Positions 52,238 to 63,727 of a stretch of 64,000 nucleotides of DNA are shown piece after piece (position 1 is the first letter of the stretch; each line of letters starts with the position of its first letter). Source of the DNA: Ochromonas danica. Lineage: Eukaryota > Sar > Chrysophyceae > Chromulinales > Chromulinaceae. A model generated the notes under the pieces. The model saw only the letters and a list, made by a program, of their open reading frames with translations. It ran no database searches and had not been told where the DNA came from. The translations under genes were made by a program, and so were the position numbers. The stretch is taken from the NCBI GenBank assembly GCA_015146655.1, contig VKHL01000124.1, positions 22,564 through 86,563 of the forward strand, read 5' to 3'.

Positions 52238-53144
52238 TTAGATTTGGTTCTCATCATGGTATGGATGATCTTCCCCGGGAATACCCTGTCCTTGGTCATA
52301 GTCCATGTCCGAAGTCATCACCTCTGTTAGCAATCAAACGACAGGAGACACAACTAGTAAGCAAATGATTTGATGAGGCTTGACTGCTCAAATATTGACC
52401 TACCTTGCTTAATGACATCATCACGGAAGACGGTAAGCATAGTTCCAAATGAGGCGTAAATGAAGAAGACAAAGAAAGTAAAGACGGCCATTGCTTGTTG
52501 AGCTTGAGTTTGTTCAGTGGTGTTATCACTAGCTTGGGATTGTTCAACAAAAATAGCGAACAAGATCAACATCTGCTGTGTCATGATGAAGATAATACCA
52601 ATGAGGAAGCCAATAGACAACGCTGTTTGGTACTGAAAGAAAATAGAAAACACAATGAATTAGACGTTTAAGCAATAGGATAAAGCATCAAAGAATATCT
52701 CTTACTCTTCTCATAATGATAGTACCAATAACAGAAATGACAATGAGCAAAATAGCGGTCCAAACGGCTGAGAAAGCAGCAGCAGTCTCTTTACTTGATT
52801 GCTTTGCCATTCGAGCAGCTGCAACACATGCCACAATGAACACTACCAAGACTAGAACCTGGATGGGGAAAAAACAGAACAGTATGAGTGATGAGCCGTT
52901 GAAGCGAGGCAATTACTGTTGGCTTACCAATGATATGACCCAAGCATAAGTAATTTCCCGCTTAGGATTGCGAATAATACAACAGATATATCGCTTGAAG
53001 CAGTCAGTATAGTCTATGGCAATTTCAAAGTCGAATTAGTTTCGAGTAGTGCAACAAAGCGGGTCTCCTCCGTGAGGTTAACAAGACAGCCTGCCACCCC
53101 ACAGTCACCATACAAATCAGTAGAAAGTACTTACTGAATCCCAT
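52238..53144 (-). CDS. Four-transmembrane protein, 187 aa, MARVEL-like topology
   Basis: Exons: 53144-53135, 53013-52928, 52858-52706, 52632-52404 and 52323-52238; all phases agree. The first exon holds only MGF plus one base. A short Cys-containing N-terminus (YTDCFKRYICCIIRNPKREI) precedes TM1 (VLVLVVFIVACVAAA), TM2 (VWTAILLIVISVIGTIIM), TM3 (IGFLIGIIFIMTQQMLILF) and TM4 (VFTFFVFFIYASFGTML), then a polar, acidic cytosolic tail. Both ends would be on the same side. The pattern recalls MARVEL/synaptogyrin-type vesicle proteins, but no diagnostic motif is seen. The Cys cluster could be palmitoylated (inference). Confidence 0.7.
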
Positions 53145-53942
53145 CTTTATCGTGTATGTACAGGAAATGAGTGAGAAATGTGACTAACTGCACAATGAAC
53201 TTCTTTCAATTATCAAATTTGTCAGGTTAACGTTCGTCCTATAAAATTGAAAATTTCAAGTCAATATTCACTCCAACAAAACAACATCAAAGAATAAGAT
53301 AGGTCAGATAAATTCCTTACCGTCTAACCAAAGAAAGCCCAAAGGGAATGTCTTTCTGTTTTGATCAGTTCAGTTGGAGGAAGCAGAGAGGTTGTTCTTC
53401 CCTCACACTGTCACTGGGCTGGACTGCCTGCTGCTGCTGGGCGACACACTGAGCGGGGAAACAAACTTTGCCGAGCAGAGTGCGCTCCGGACTGGGCAGT
53501 GGGCTGGGTCTGGGACCACAACGATCACTCTCCCCACGCAACGTAGCAATCTTGTTATCACCGCAGCAGACCAAACCATCTTATAATTGAACTGTTTGGC
53601 TAAAGATGTTATTTAAGTATATGTTATATTTAACTGATGAAATCAGTGTGTATATTCTTGATAACTATATCTTCTAAAAAGAGTATGCTTTTTTTATTGA
53701 ATGTTATTTAATTGTCGAAATTCATGCATTTCCAGTCACTCAATCCGTTCGCTACTCGATCAAAAAGTCATCTTTCAGGAGTTAAAAGTTCCTCTCTCTT
53801 TCCAGTCCATGCGATCTCTCATCATCGATCTCATATCTTCTATGACAACATCTTGGAAGTAATAATTCCATAGAAGAAGAAAAAATCACACACACTTACA
53901 AAAGGATAGTGAAGCAGAAGAAAAAGATAAGTTAAAGACAAT
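53145..53942. other. Divergent intergenic region with GC-rich patch
   Basis: The gap between two divergent genes. A GC-rich stretch at 53390-53570 is open on the plus strand for about 70 codons from 53374 and on the minus strand too, but no domain or family is recognisable. It could be a promoter CpG-like patch or a small gene. The remainder is AT-rich. Confidence 0.35.
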
Positions 53943-55073
53943 ATGACCACAAGTGGACATGGAGAAAGTGGTGAAAAGCATGCAGGCTATGGCTGGTTAT
54001 TATTCTGTGTACTCGGCATGGTCTCCTCTCTTACCCTCTATGGTATTGTCTTAGAATATGTCACCTCTGGTGGTCGTAAACTACATGAATTATCTTTCAT
54101 CTTTGTTACGACTTCTATCTATTCTCTTACTGCTTATATAGCAAGAAATCTATTTGGTGAAAAACCAACACAAATCTCAAAATATAAAATGTTAACTTTA
54201 TCATTAACCTCTATTGCTTCAACATTTACCTCTGTGAGATCATTACGTTATGTTATCTATCCTGTACAAGTTCTCTTTAAATCTTGTAAACCTGTTCCTG
54301 TTATGATTTTTGGTATTATCTTAGGGAAGAAATACTCCATTCAGAAATATGTTAATGTGATTATTATTACTACTGGAGTAGCCTTATTTATGGGTGGTGG
54401 GAAGTCATCACAAAAGAAAGATGTCACAGAGGATGGTAATGAGGCTATGTACCTTGGTGCACTCATGCTCTCTGTCTCTCTTTGTTTTGATGGTGCTACA
54501 GGAGCTTATGAAGATAACCTAATGGAAAAAGATCATGTTGAACCTTTTGATCTAATGTATAATATCCAATTAGGCAAAGCTGTTATCTCTTTCTGTTGCT
54601 TAGTTGCAACGAATGGATTAAATGAGTTTTTCCAGACTATTCAAGAAGGTGGTATTTCCTTGTTTATCTTAGGGTTAACAGGTGCTCTTGGACAGGTAAG
54701 TCACTCACTACTACTACTACCACTACCACTACTATCATTACCCCCAAGTACAAATGGCTTACAAACATATACATACCTATGCCTTATATACCTAATGCTA
54801 ATAACTCTTATGTGGAATGTGATTGCTGTTATTAGGTCTTTGTCTTTGTTACTATCTCTAAATTTGGTGCTTTAAATTGTGCTCTTATTGGATTGGGTCG
54901 CAAGATGTTATCCTTATTACTCTCTTTTGTCCTCTATGGACATCAACTTAATGCGTTCCAAACTGTGGGTCTCACCCTTTCTCTTGCTGCTATGATTGCT
55001 AACTTCTATGAGAAGGTAAGTACTCCTATGTCACAGTCATAGTCACCTTTCTTGGGATGTTTGCTCACCTTTC

Positions 55074-55153
<80 letters not shown>

Positions 55154-55441
55154 TGTTGTGTGGGGTAATAGAGTGGAGGGAAAGGCAAGCATGGACATCA
55201 TCCACCTACTGTACAAGATCAACATGAAGCTGCTAGAGTGGAGAAAGTGGCTTTACTAGCGCCAGATAACTCTGATGATGAAGCAGATATTGAACCAGGT
55301 CGATCAAAGCATGAATCTATGCAAGACATCGAGCTATTAGATCTTACTGATATTAATATCTCTGATGACCATCGATTTGATGTCTTACCTGATGCCAAAG
55401 AGACGTCTACAACCATTACAGGTCATGCTGCCTCTGTCTAA
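53943..55441 (+). CDS. SLC35B-type nucleotide-sugar (UDP-galactose/glucose) transporter
   Basis: An ER/Golgi membrane antiporter of the drug/metabolite transporter superfamily. Exons: 53943-54695, 54836-55015 and 55172-55441; 400 aa. Helices include WLLFCVLGMVSSLTLYGI, LSFIFVTTSIYSLTAYIA and YVIYPVQVLFKSCKPVPVMI; the last carries the YPVQVLFKSCK-PVPVM signature of the SLC35B1/HUT1 branch. Later segments are GALMLSVSLCFDGATGAYED and KFGALNCALIGLGRKMLSLLLS. The C-terminal ~85 residues are polar and acidic (DNSDDEADIE), longer than usual and without a clear KKxx retrieval signal. Intron 2 has a long (GT)n run. Confidence 0.88.
55076..55151. repeat. (GT)n microsatellite in transporter intron 2
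   Basis: About 38 uninterrupted GT units, the third long dinucleotide tract in an intron in this window. Confidence 0.98.
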
Positions 55442-56232
55442 TAGGGACAAGACGACAGGAGGAGAGGCATAGTACAATAGACATTATGGAGGATGACGGT
55501 TGACCATAGTCATGGTGTGTGTATGGGAACAGACCAACCAACATGACACATGAGATAATGATGCTAGACTATTGTTAGTCGTTGTTGTTATCGTCATTGT
55601 CATCGTTGTTGTGGTGATTATTTTTGCTCATAGTTAACTTAGCAATTACAATTTATCTTGATGAAGAAGAAGAAGCATGTTAGTGATGAAGTCCTGGGAG
55701 AGCATGTGTCCTTACTTCCCTCCTCTTGTGGATGGTTTAAGGACTGCTTTTGCTTCCTTGCATGGACTTCAGTGAGGAGGAGGAGAGTGGAAAAAAGGAG
55801 TTTTTGACAGATCTGTAAGATAAGATAGATCCTTCTCCCTCTGTGTATTAATAGTAGTATTGCTGCTCTTTACCTTCAGTCTGTCTTCTGTTATGAGAGC
55901 ATCACTATAGTATTTAGCACGGCAGGTGGTGGATGGATAAGGTTACAGAGGGAAGGTATTAGTAGTAATGACAGTAGGTGCCTGTAGTATTAATAACAGT
56001 AGTAGTAATAGTAGTGGGACTTATAGTAATAGTGATAGACTAGAATTGATGTAATTAGTAGTGATAGTGTTAGTAGTGGAGGTAGTGACAGAGTGATGAC
56101 ATGACATGCAAGCAAGAGGTGAAGGAAGGGCTTTATATTACAATAACACAAATAACAGCAGCAAGACAGACTATCCCAAGAGATCCATGTTGACGATGAT
56201 GATGATGGTAATGATCATATCTGTGCTAACTT
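55442..56232. other. Convergent intergenic region, low complexity
   Basis: About 790 bases between the transporter and SEC61G 3' ends. Rich in trinucleotide-like agtagtaata/tagtagtg stretches (55970-56090). No coding signal. Confidence 0.45.
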
Positions 56233-56518
56233 TTACATTCCACCTACAATGATATTGTTAATAGGAATATGAATGATCTTGACGAAGAAACCTACAAAGC
56301 CCATGATCAGAAAGCCAATACCAGTAGCACGAGCAATACGAGCAAACTCTACACAGAGAAAACAATATTATCAGATCATTAGGGGGGGAAGATGGTCTTC
56401 CATAAGAGATGTGCGACGAACCTTTATGATCAGGTTTAGTGCATTTCTTGACAAGATGAGCAGAGTCTTTATAGAATTGCACTAAAGGATCAACAATTAA
56501 AGCACGAATGTCTGACAT
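56233..56518 (-). CDS. SEC61G: Sec61 gamma subunit of the ER translocon
   Basis: The tail-anchored SecE-type subunit of the protein-conducting channel. Exons: 56518-56422 and 56348-56233; 70 aa, the normal family length. The amphipathic helix [20 protein letters not shown] and the junction [19 protein letters not shown] are diagnostic, followed by the single TM ([20 protein letters not shown]). The intron is phase 1 in the loop before the TM helix. Confidence 0.97.
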
Positions 56519-56955
56519 GGCAAGGTAATATGCAAGACTACTTGTATCTGAATGTCTCTCTGTCTGATGGCATGCATAGGCTGGCTCAGCGTTGCGTTGT
56601 TGGCCCTCCGCTTGGCCCTCCACACTGCCACGCGGAACCCGTTTCCGGGTCAGCTGACAAACTCCTCTTTGAAACCTTCCATGGAATTCCATGGAAACAG
56701 GGAGAGTTTTTTAGATGAAATAGGATCAACCAGGATAGTTAACTCAAACCTAAAATATCTTATACGTTCTCTTCTCAGTATTCTTAGTATTAGTATTAAA
56801 TGAGGAAATTGGTTGCTACATCTGTCATGTCTCAGATTAATTCCAGACTATTCACTACCACAGCAACTTTAACAATAGGGTGGTACTGCACTGTACTGTA
56901 CTGACCCACATATTAAGTTAACGGACCAGTCCTGATATCTTTGAGAACATTGAAA
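56519..56955. promoter_or_regulatory. Divergent gap upstream of SEC61G and acyltransferase
   Basis: About 440 bases. A GC-richer patch at 56570-56660 is open on the plus strand without a recognisable product. The word tattaagttaacgg (56911-56924) is about 40 bases before the plus-strand ATG at 56956 and resembles the TTAACTTAA promoter-like element seen elsewhere. Confidence 0.4.
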
Positions 56956-58383
56956 ATGACTGAAGAATTTGTTAGCATCGCCGTTAGAAGACTGCAATCT
57001 TATGAGAGAATCATCACCGCGATGAATGTATCTGTTGCCTTCACTGTGAAATTATCAACACCACCTGAAGTCTCAGTCCAAGCAGAAATTGAACGTGCCT
57101 TTAAACAAACATGTGAAATGTATCCAATTCTTACCTATGTCGTTTCTAAGAATGAGGAGAATGCTGATTGGTATTACAAATCTGCCACTTCTTCTCTGGT
57201 GAATGTCTCTGAAGAAAACACAGTGGTACCGCACAAGGACTCTATCAACCTTCAACTGGAAAATGCTGCCAGAAGCACAACTGACAAGTCGAAAGAATTG
57301 TATTCTTTCCAGGCTATTAAGTATTTGGATGGAATCGTGTTTTACTTTGTGGTGAATCATGCAATCACTGACGGCACCAGTATTTTCAGTGTTGTGGATA
57401 CCTTCTGTCATTATTTGTCAAGTTCTGAAGACGCTTCGCCTTACTTTGCTGCAACTGACAGAGATATCGTTGGTGAACTTTTGGCTGACCCTAGAAGCAG
57501 TGCTGAAGCCAACGAACGGTTTTCAGAAGACACTTCTACCATGTTGAAGTTCCCAAAGTTGACGGAAGCAAACTGTGACCGAACCAACAACGGATGTATG
57601 CGCGTTGTCTTCCGTGAACTGAGTGTTGAAACTACTGCTGCAATTCTGTCGAACTGCCGCAAGCACCAGGTCAGTTTTCAGGCACTACTCGCCTCCGCTG
57701 CCTCCCTTGCTCTATTCAAGTTATTGCAACACGCCGGAGAGCTGACTGAGGCACATTGGAACTCACCCATCTGCCAGTTATGTCCTGCGAACTTACGTAG
57801 ATTCCTACCAACTAGTCCTGACTTCCCGGTGGAGCGTGCCACTGGTCTGGGTGTGGGGAGTTTGTGGTGGAAGCAGGCACCTTTTCAGAGCTACTCCGTG
57901 TTGGGCGAGCGTCTCTTCTGGTCGGATCTAGTGCATGCAGATGCACATAAGCCCATGTACGCTTGTCTGGATTCTACTTATCCTTTTCAGAATGTGCAGC
58001 GCGGGGAGACAGGTCAGGCGTGCAACGCCTATACGCTTATGACCTCCTCCGTGGGTAACATGACCGTACTCAAGCCCGCGTACGGGTCCACTGTGACTCT
58101 CCAAGATGTGACCATGCAGGCTAGTTTCTACGCTGCCTCTCAGGAGGCATATCTCAACCCCATCGTACCGGAGGCAATGATCACCCACGGTATGCCCGGT
58201 CACCTGATGTTGCATGCGTACACGGTTTTTGGCCGGATGAAGGTATCGGGAGAGTATTATGCGTATGCAGCGGACTTCGCCGCCTACTACTATGACGAAG
58301 TGGTGCGTATACTGACCGAGGCCGGATCTGATGCGGCGGGTAGTGCGGAGTGGCGAGTGAAGGATGTGTTTACCTTGGATTAG
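56956..58383 (+). CDS. HxxxDG acyltransferase (alcohol acetyltransferase/condensation-like)
   Basis: Transfers an acyl group from CoA (or a carrier) to an alcohol or amine; substrate unknown. Single exon, 475 aa from the ATG at 56956 (an upstream in-frame TTG is not used). The catalytic motif is VVNHAITDGTSIFSVVDTFC (H-x3-D-G) at residue ~136, preceded by the expected N-terminal strand/helix part (RRLQSYERIITAMNVSVAF). It has the size and layout of chloramphenicol-acetyltransferase-fold enzymes of the alcohol acetyltransferase/PapA5/condensation group. The second family motif (DFGWG) is not seen, so it is not a plant BAHD. GC content rises sharply from ~57600 to the end, unlike its neighbours. 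Lack of introns and uneven composition hint at a separate history. Confidence 0.78.
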   Translation: MTEEFVSIAVRRLQSYERIITAMNVSVAFTVKLSTPPEVSVQAEIERAFKQTCEMYPILTYVVSKNEENADWYYKSATSSLVNVSEENTVVPHKDSINLQLENAARSTTDKSKELYSFQAIKYLDGIVFYFVVNHAITDGTSIFSVVDTFCHYLSSSEDASPYFAATDRDIVGELLADPRSSAEANERFSEDTSTMLKFPKLTEANCDRTNNGCMRVVFRELSVETTAAILSNCRKHQVSFQALLASAASLALFKLLQHAGELTEAHWNSPICQLCPANLRRFLPTSPDFPVERATGLGVGSLWWKQAPFQSYSVLGERLFWSDLVHADAHKPMYACLDSTYPFQNVQRGETGQACNAYTLMTSSVGNMTVLKPAYGSTVTLQDVTMQASFYAASQEAYLNPIVPEAMITHGMPGHLMLHAYTVFGRMKVSGEYYAYAADFAAYYYDEVVRILTEAGSDAAGSAEWRVKDVFTLD

Positions 58384-59451
58384 GAGTTGTGGGTGGTGGT
58401 ATTTAGCTGGTTCTTTACAGTGATTTGTTTTTGTTTTGATGGCTGTGGTGATGTGATGGTGGTGATTGCAGCGTGAAAGTGCGATGTAATGAATGGTTTT
58501 AGTGGTATTATTTTGGGTTAACTTATGTTGGTCTATTGGTTAACGTCCTGACGCAGTGAGAGAAGACACTATATTAATAGATTTCTTTTCTTTTTATGCT
58601 TCACGCTTAATTGCATACGGAATAAGCCATTATTTGATGCTTTTATTCACATTAGTTTTAACTACTGTAGCTGGTTAGGTGCCACTATCTTGTTAGGTGA
58701 TAGTATATTTTGTTGTTATGGAAGTGATTTGCTATTTTTCAAACAACCCTTGAAACAACAACAACAACGAAAGCAACATTTTTTTCAAACAACAGTTTTC
58801 ATAGCAATAATGTCCATCTAGAGGTGCCTTCCCGCAACCGGCCTCGGAAACGTGCCAATTCACAACTAGAATGTCTGTCCAAGCCCCCATGTTAGGACGA
58901 GGAGGAGCATCTCCGCTCAGGAAAAGCACCCAGCTCCATCCGTCATCGTGTGCGCCTTTGTCACATGAGGAGCGCGATATTCCTTGTAGAAGTTGACAGG
59001 AAATTGACGAGGAAATTGAAAGTCTTTCGTCTGTCATGGTGGTATCAACGTTGTCACCAGTTCCGCTACTGTTGGTTCTACATCTATTGGTTTATTGCTG
59101 CGTCGCTCAGAAGTCTCTTCATTTACTTCGGTCTCGGACGAACATAATCCCCATCCAGAGGATCCCTCACCATCCACTCACGAAAACCTGACACAACTCT
59201 GCATAGACACAAAGATAAACAACAAAAGCAGCAGGATTACTATGCATATAACTTACGATTTTGTGCCTGTCAATATGGCGTATGATTTGCGCCTTGGTTG
59301 CCTTTTACGTTCTTGCAATCGATCTGGTCTGGGTGGGAACAGTCCTAGGTTGAATTTTGTCATGAACTGTTGACTCCTCCCTCCCTCTCTATATCATCTG
59401 CTGTAACAGACTTCGCTGGTGCTAGATAATGACAAAAGCATCCTCCTCAGT
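58384..59451. other. Intergenic region without a supported gene
   Basis: Open stretches occur on the minus strand (58732-59037) and the plus strand (58950-59147, 59095-59373), overlapping each other. None has a recognisable domain, and two begin with non-ATG codons. A spliced small gene here is possible, but I cannot build one. Confidence 0.35.
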
Positions 59452-60382
59452 CTATGAAGAAGGCTTACCATCATCCTCACCTACTACTTCAACTTCATCT
59501 TTCTTCTTGGCCAGGAGGACTAAGCCTTCTCTTCGCTTGGCATTGATCTCAGCTTGTTCACTAGCAAAGCGCAAACATGCTAACGCTTTCACTCCTTTCT
59601 CTTCTTCTTTCCCATATTCTGCCAGGGGAAGGATATGATGCTCATGGATCTCAAGCTCTGCTGGGAGAGCTCCTACCCGCTCTTTTGTGAAGACAAAGTC
59701 AGGGGCCTCAATTGGCAGCAGGGCGTTAACTTCTCTTCGAAGGGTAGTCTGGAAATGAAAGCGTTCCATCAAGGATCGCATCTCTTCTTGAAGTTCCGGG
59801 GATTCTCTCTTGGCAATGAAGTCTTGAAGTGCTCGTAGGAAGAAGTCTTTCTTCAGTTCCTTGGCTATGGAATAAGCACTTCGTCCACGATCATCACAGA
59901 TCTTGGGATCTCCACCAGTAAGTAATAGGAGATGAGTGATCTCATAGACCTTGTCATCAGGACAATCCATAGCAGCGAGATGCATGGCTGAGAGATAGAC
60001 AGACGGACAAACACAGTGAGAGACAACAAGTGAGGGGAGTGGGGGACAAGGGGAATACTGAAAAAAGAAGACTTGAAAACTGAAAAGATATACATGAATC
60101 CATCAGTCCCTTGCCCATCCCATTGTCATCCACTCACTTACCAGTCAAGCCAATACAACTTCTCATATTGATCACAGATGTTCGCTTCCCTTCCACATCC
60201 ACACCATTAGGATTGAAAACGAGTAAAATCACACATTCTACATGACCATTCCATACAGCATAATGTAAGGCAGTGAGCGCCCATTCATCCACACTACAGA
60301 CATTCGCATGTGCCTTAATTAATTCTTTTAATCTCACACTATCATTTATCACAGTGGCGGTTCGTAAGTCTTCTCCGCTCAT
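59452..60382 (-). CDS. Small ankyrin-repeat protein (unrelated to cassette family)
   Basis: Exons: 60382-60142 and 59987-about 59452; about 258 aa. Ankyrin repeats run from VNDSVRLKELIKAHANV through EWALTALHYAVWNGHVECVI, then across the intron into AMHLAAMDCPDDKVYEITHL and DRGRSAYSIAKELKK. The C-terminal half is helical and Glu/Lys-rich (ALACLRFASEQAEINAKRRE). The last codons contain a possible donor (gatgatg|gtaagc), so the 3' end may be spliced differently. Its repeats lack the VDVNKADN signature and exon-per-repeat layout of genes A-E. It is head-to-head with gene E. Confidence 0.72.
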
Positions 60383-60563
60383 CCAAGCAGATCAATTGAT
60401 GTCTGGATGTCTCTCTCTTTCTTTCTGTACACCAAATTCCTGAACAACGAAACATCGAAAGTACAGAACAACAAAACTTCGGAAGTTGTGCGCCGGTCGG
60501 CCACAATCAAACTGGAAAGGCAGAAAGAAAACAGAAGACAGAAGACAGAAGAATATCATCACC
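60383..60563. promoter_or_regulatory. Shared 181-bp promoter between two ankyrin genes
   Basis: Lies between the divergent ATGs at 60382 (minus) and 60564 (plus). The right part carries the cassette-family 5' flank (acaacgaaacatcgaaagtac ... agaagaatatcatcaccATG) shared with B and C. The left part is specific to the small ankyrin gene. Confidence 0.5.
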
Positions 60564-63209
60564 ATGCTTCTATGGCTACTGAATGCTTTTATAGAAGAAC
60601 TACAAGCTGAGCTCAGACTTGTAATTTATCTCATCTACCTCATTCTAAAATTATTTCATATTATATTTTCCTTCTTGGTGGAGGGGACGGAAAAGATCCT
60701 GTCGAGCTTGAAGAAGACAGATACTGAAGAAGAAAATAGAAAAACTGAAGAAGAGAGAAGGATAGAGGAAGAGAGAAGTCGTGCTGAGGTAGAGGAGGTG
60801 CTCTACGATCTTGTGGATGACATCGCTAATAAGGCAGAAGTGGCAAGACGAATTGCTTTAGAGAGAAAGCTGGAAGAATGTCAGGCAGTAAATGAGAAGC
60901 TGTTGTCTGAACTACAAGAGAGCATCAAAGCAAGAGAGACAGAATCAAAAATGAGAAATGCGACTGAAACAAAGCTTGGCAAAGTCCAAGCATCCACTAA
61001 GACTGTGATAGCTGTACTGAAGTCCAACCTCAAAGCGGCAGACAAAGCAAAGGAGGCAGAGGCAGCAGCCAGAACTAAGGCAGAGACAATGCTTCAACAG
61101 TTGCGAGAGACATCTCAGACTGAGATAGCTGTACTGAAGACTAAACTGGAAGAAGCTGTCAATGACAAGGAGGCAGAGGCAGCAGCCAGAACTAAGGCAG
61201 AGACAATGCTTCAACAGTTGCGAGAGACATCTCAGACTGAGATAGCTGTACTGAAGACTAAACTGGAAGAAGCTGTCAATGACAAGGAGGCAGAGGCAGC
61301 AGCCAGAACTAAGGCAGAGACAATGCTTCAACAGTTGCGAGAGACATCTCAGACTGAGATAGCTGTACTGAAGACTAAACTGGAAGAAGCTGTCAATGAC
61401 AAGGAGGCAGAGGCAGCAGCCAGAACTAAGGCAGAGACAATGCTTCAACAGTTGCGGGAGACATCTCAGACTGAGACAGCTGTACTGAGGACTAAACTGC
61501 AAGAGGCGGTTAAAGCACGTGACGTTAAAGAAGCAGAACGAGCTGGGGAAGAGAGTAAAGCTAATGAAGCTCAGGCACTAGTTCGTAACTTCCTGTTGCA
61601 ACAGCAAGAAACTCATATTTTATTGTTACTTGGAGATTGTGCAGCTAATTGGGAGCACATGATTGAATCAGGAGTATTGAGAACACTGGAGACTTACAAT
61701 GCAATTCATAGAATCCCTGTATCACTAATCAACCATCACTTCTCAATGATTGTAGATGACAAAGAAATCAAGGTAAAGTACTGATTATAGGCTGCTGGTT
61801 GCTATAGTGTGTAGAAGGTGGTGTTATGAGGGAGAACAGTGTACTCTAGCTAACTAAGTCTGTTAGCTAGGATGATGATGCTTGCTATTGTATTGTAGTT
61901 GTTATGATGTAGGCGGGAGAGATGTCTGTGTATAGCTCAACTATGTTGCTGTGTATTCTAATAGAGATGGTATGATGTGGTGAATGTCTGCTTATGGTCT
62001 GTAGGGTGTTACATTGTTGCATATGGCAGCTATGAAGGGTAATGAAGAGATGACGAGACTATTGTTACTTCATCCAGCAATAAATGTCAATGACATTGAG
62101 GTAAGTATGCATATCTTTCAACAACTACTACTAATGCTTTTCTTTCTATTCTACTGGAATTGCCAGTATGGTAGTGGTCTTGTCTAGTTTAGTGTAGTCT
62201 ATCAAAGTAAAGAAATGATGTTTGTTGTGTTAGAAGGTGACATTAGTGTAGTTGCTATAAATTTGTTGAAATTGTTATTGAGTATGAGTATTTCTAGATT
62301 GGTGCTAGTGTCGTTATTTCTATTCAATACTCATAGTAATGTTTGCGGCTGTGTGTGACTAGTGGAGAAGGAAACCCGTGTATCATGAAGAATTAAAGAA
62401 ATTCCCATTGTTCCAGCAGACAGTGACCAATAATGTAAGTGTTTATATCATTCTATCTTCAACCTTAGATGGATATGTTACTATGAGTATATATCTAATA
62501 GTTAGTCTGTGATGATGGTGTATATGTAATAGGTTAGTGTAGGTGTTAGTATAAAGTAGATGAAGGTGTTTGTATTAGCATATGTTAGTATGGTCAGATA
62601 TAGAATGATTATGATGTCATTATTGTTGTTATTATAGCTAATGTATGTGACTGTGTTTCACAAGGTTGGATGGACACCCTTGCATGTTGCATGTGAGAAT
62701 GGTTATATTGGAGTTGTGAAGCTCTTAGTATTTGATGAGCGAGTGGATGTAAACAAGGCTGATCATGTAAGCGTGACTTTGATATCTTATACCTTACATG
62801 GTAGTAGTCTTGTACTGTATAGTATAGTATGTCACAATTATGATATGTAGTATGTTATAAGTTAGTGTTAGTGTAGGTAGAAAGCAGATGAATATGTTAA
62901 TGTATAGTATATGTTAGTATGAGTATATATCTAATACTATCGAGTATATATATATATGTAGTTAGTCTGTTATGATGGTTTATTGGAGTACATGTCATCA
63001 GGTTATATGGTACTAGTAAGATGGTAGTGGCAGTGGTGGTTATGTTGACAGAATGTGTTGTTGTTATTGACTCTAACATTCTTGTCATACTCTGTCTTAT
63101 GTTGTCTTGTATCTTGTGGTTGTTGATGAGTTAGGGTGGAAGAACTGCTCTGTATTACGCTGGGACAGAAGACATTAAAGAACTTCTGAGGGCCAAGGGA
63201 GCAATATAG
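60564..63209 (+). CDS. Coiled-coil/ankyrin cassette gene E
   Basis: The plus-strand member of the A-E family. Proposed exons: 60564-61772, 62005-62100, 62363-62434, 62665-62766 and 63136-63209 (last boundary +/-1); about 517 aa. The N-terminus is identical to that of B (MLLWLLNAFIEELQAELRL then a hydrophobic run), as is the following acidic segment. The coiled coil holds four 39-residue units against two in B. The junction is RTLETYNAIHRIP and ends K|gtaaag. Only the first (96 bp) and one 102-bp repeat exon are canonical. The proposed 72-bp exon 62363-62434 (WRRKPVYHEELKKFPLF...) does not look like ankyrin and may be an artefact or degenerate. It ends with LRAKGAI and TAG, which is probably the ancestral stop. 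It is the reference copy for reading the minus-strand genes. Confidence 0.72.
61040..61500 (+). repeat. Four tandem 117-bp coiled-coil repeats in gene E
   Basis: Four near-identical 117-bp copies (for example gtactgaaga at 61131 and 61248) encode 39-residue units with KAETMLQQLRETSQTEI. Gene B has the same unit in about two copies, so copy number has changed since the genes split. Confidence 0.92.
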
Positions 63210-63727
63210 GGAAGAAGAGGTTGATTGCTGCTAGCATTGATAAGACATGATGAAGAAAGAAGAAGCTTTGATAGTATAGCTAGTCTATCTGATGGACTAA
63301 TGAAGGAAGCATCCTCCTCCTAACATACAGTAACACTACAGAGTCTAAGCAATCACTGCTGCTAGACTACTTCCACTTCCACTCCTATGACTACTTTACC
63401 AGTCAGCACATAACACTGGGATGTGCTTTGAAGTGGTCTCATCCACATTAATAAGAAGGATTGATTGATTGATTGACTGATTCAGCGTTATTGTGTATAA
63501 AGAAGAGATGTCCTACTACTAAAGCATGATGACAATATTTCATAATAGCTTCCTACTTTATCATCACATCTTCTTCTCCAATGAATACAATCAACAACAG
63601 GTAGTAGTGGTAGTGGTAGTGGTGGTAATCATTCTATTATCCTTTACCAGCAGGTTGTTGGACTAAGACAAAATAGACTATTACTATTATTATTGATAAT
63701 GACATGGGATGGAGATGTCTTACCTTT
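63210..63727. other. Intergenic region downstream of gene E
   Basis: About 520 bases with no coding signal; includes short gattgattgattgactg and gtagtggtagtggtagtgg repeats. Confidence 0.45.

Noticed and set aside
53361-53586. 70-aa GC-rich plus-strand ORF between two divergent genes
   Set aside because: Open on both strands because of composition; no recognisable product and located where promoters are expected.
58732-59373. Possible small genes on both strands downstream of the acyltransferase
   Set aside because: Peptides overlap antisense to each other, have no recognisable motif, and no splice model joins them convincingly.
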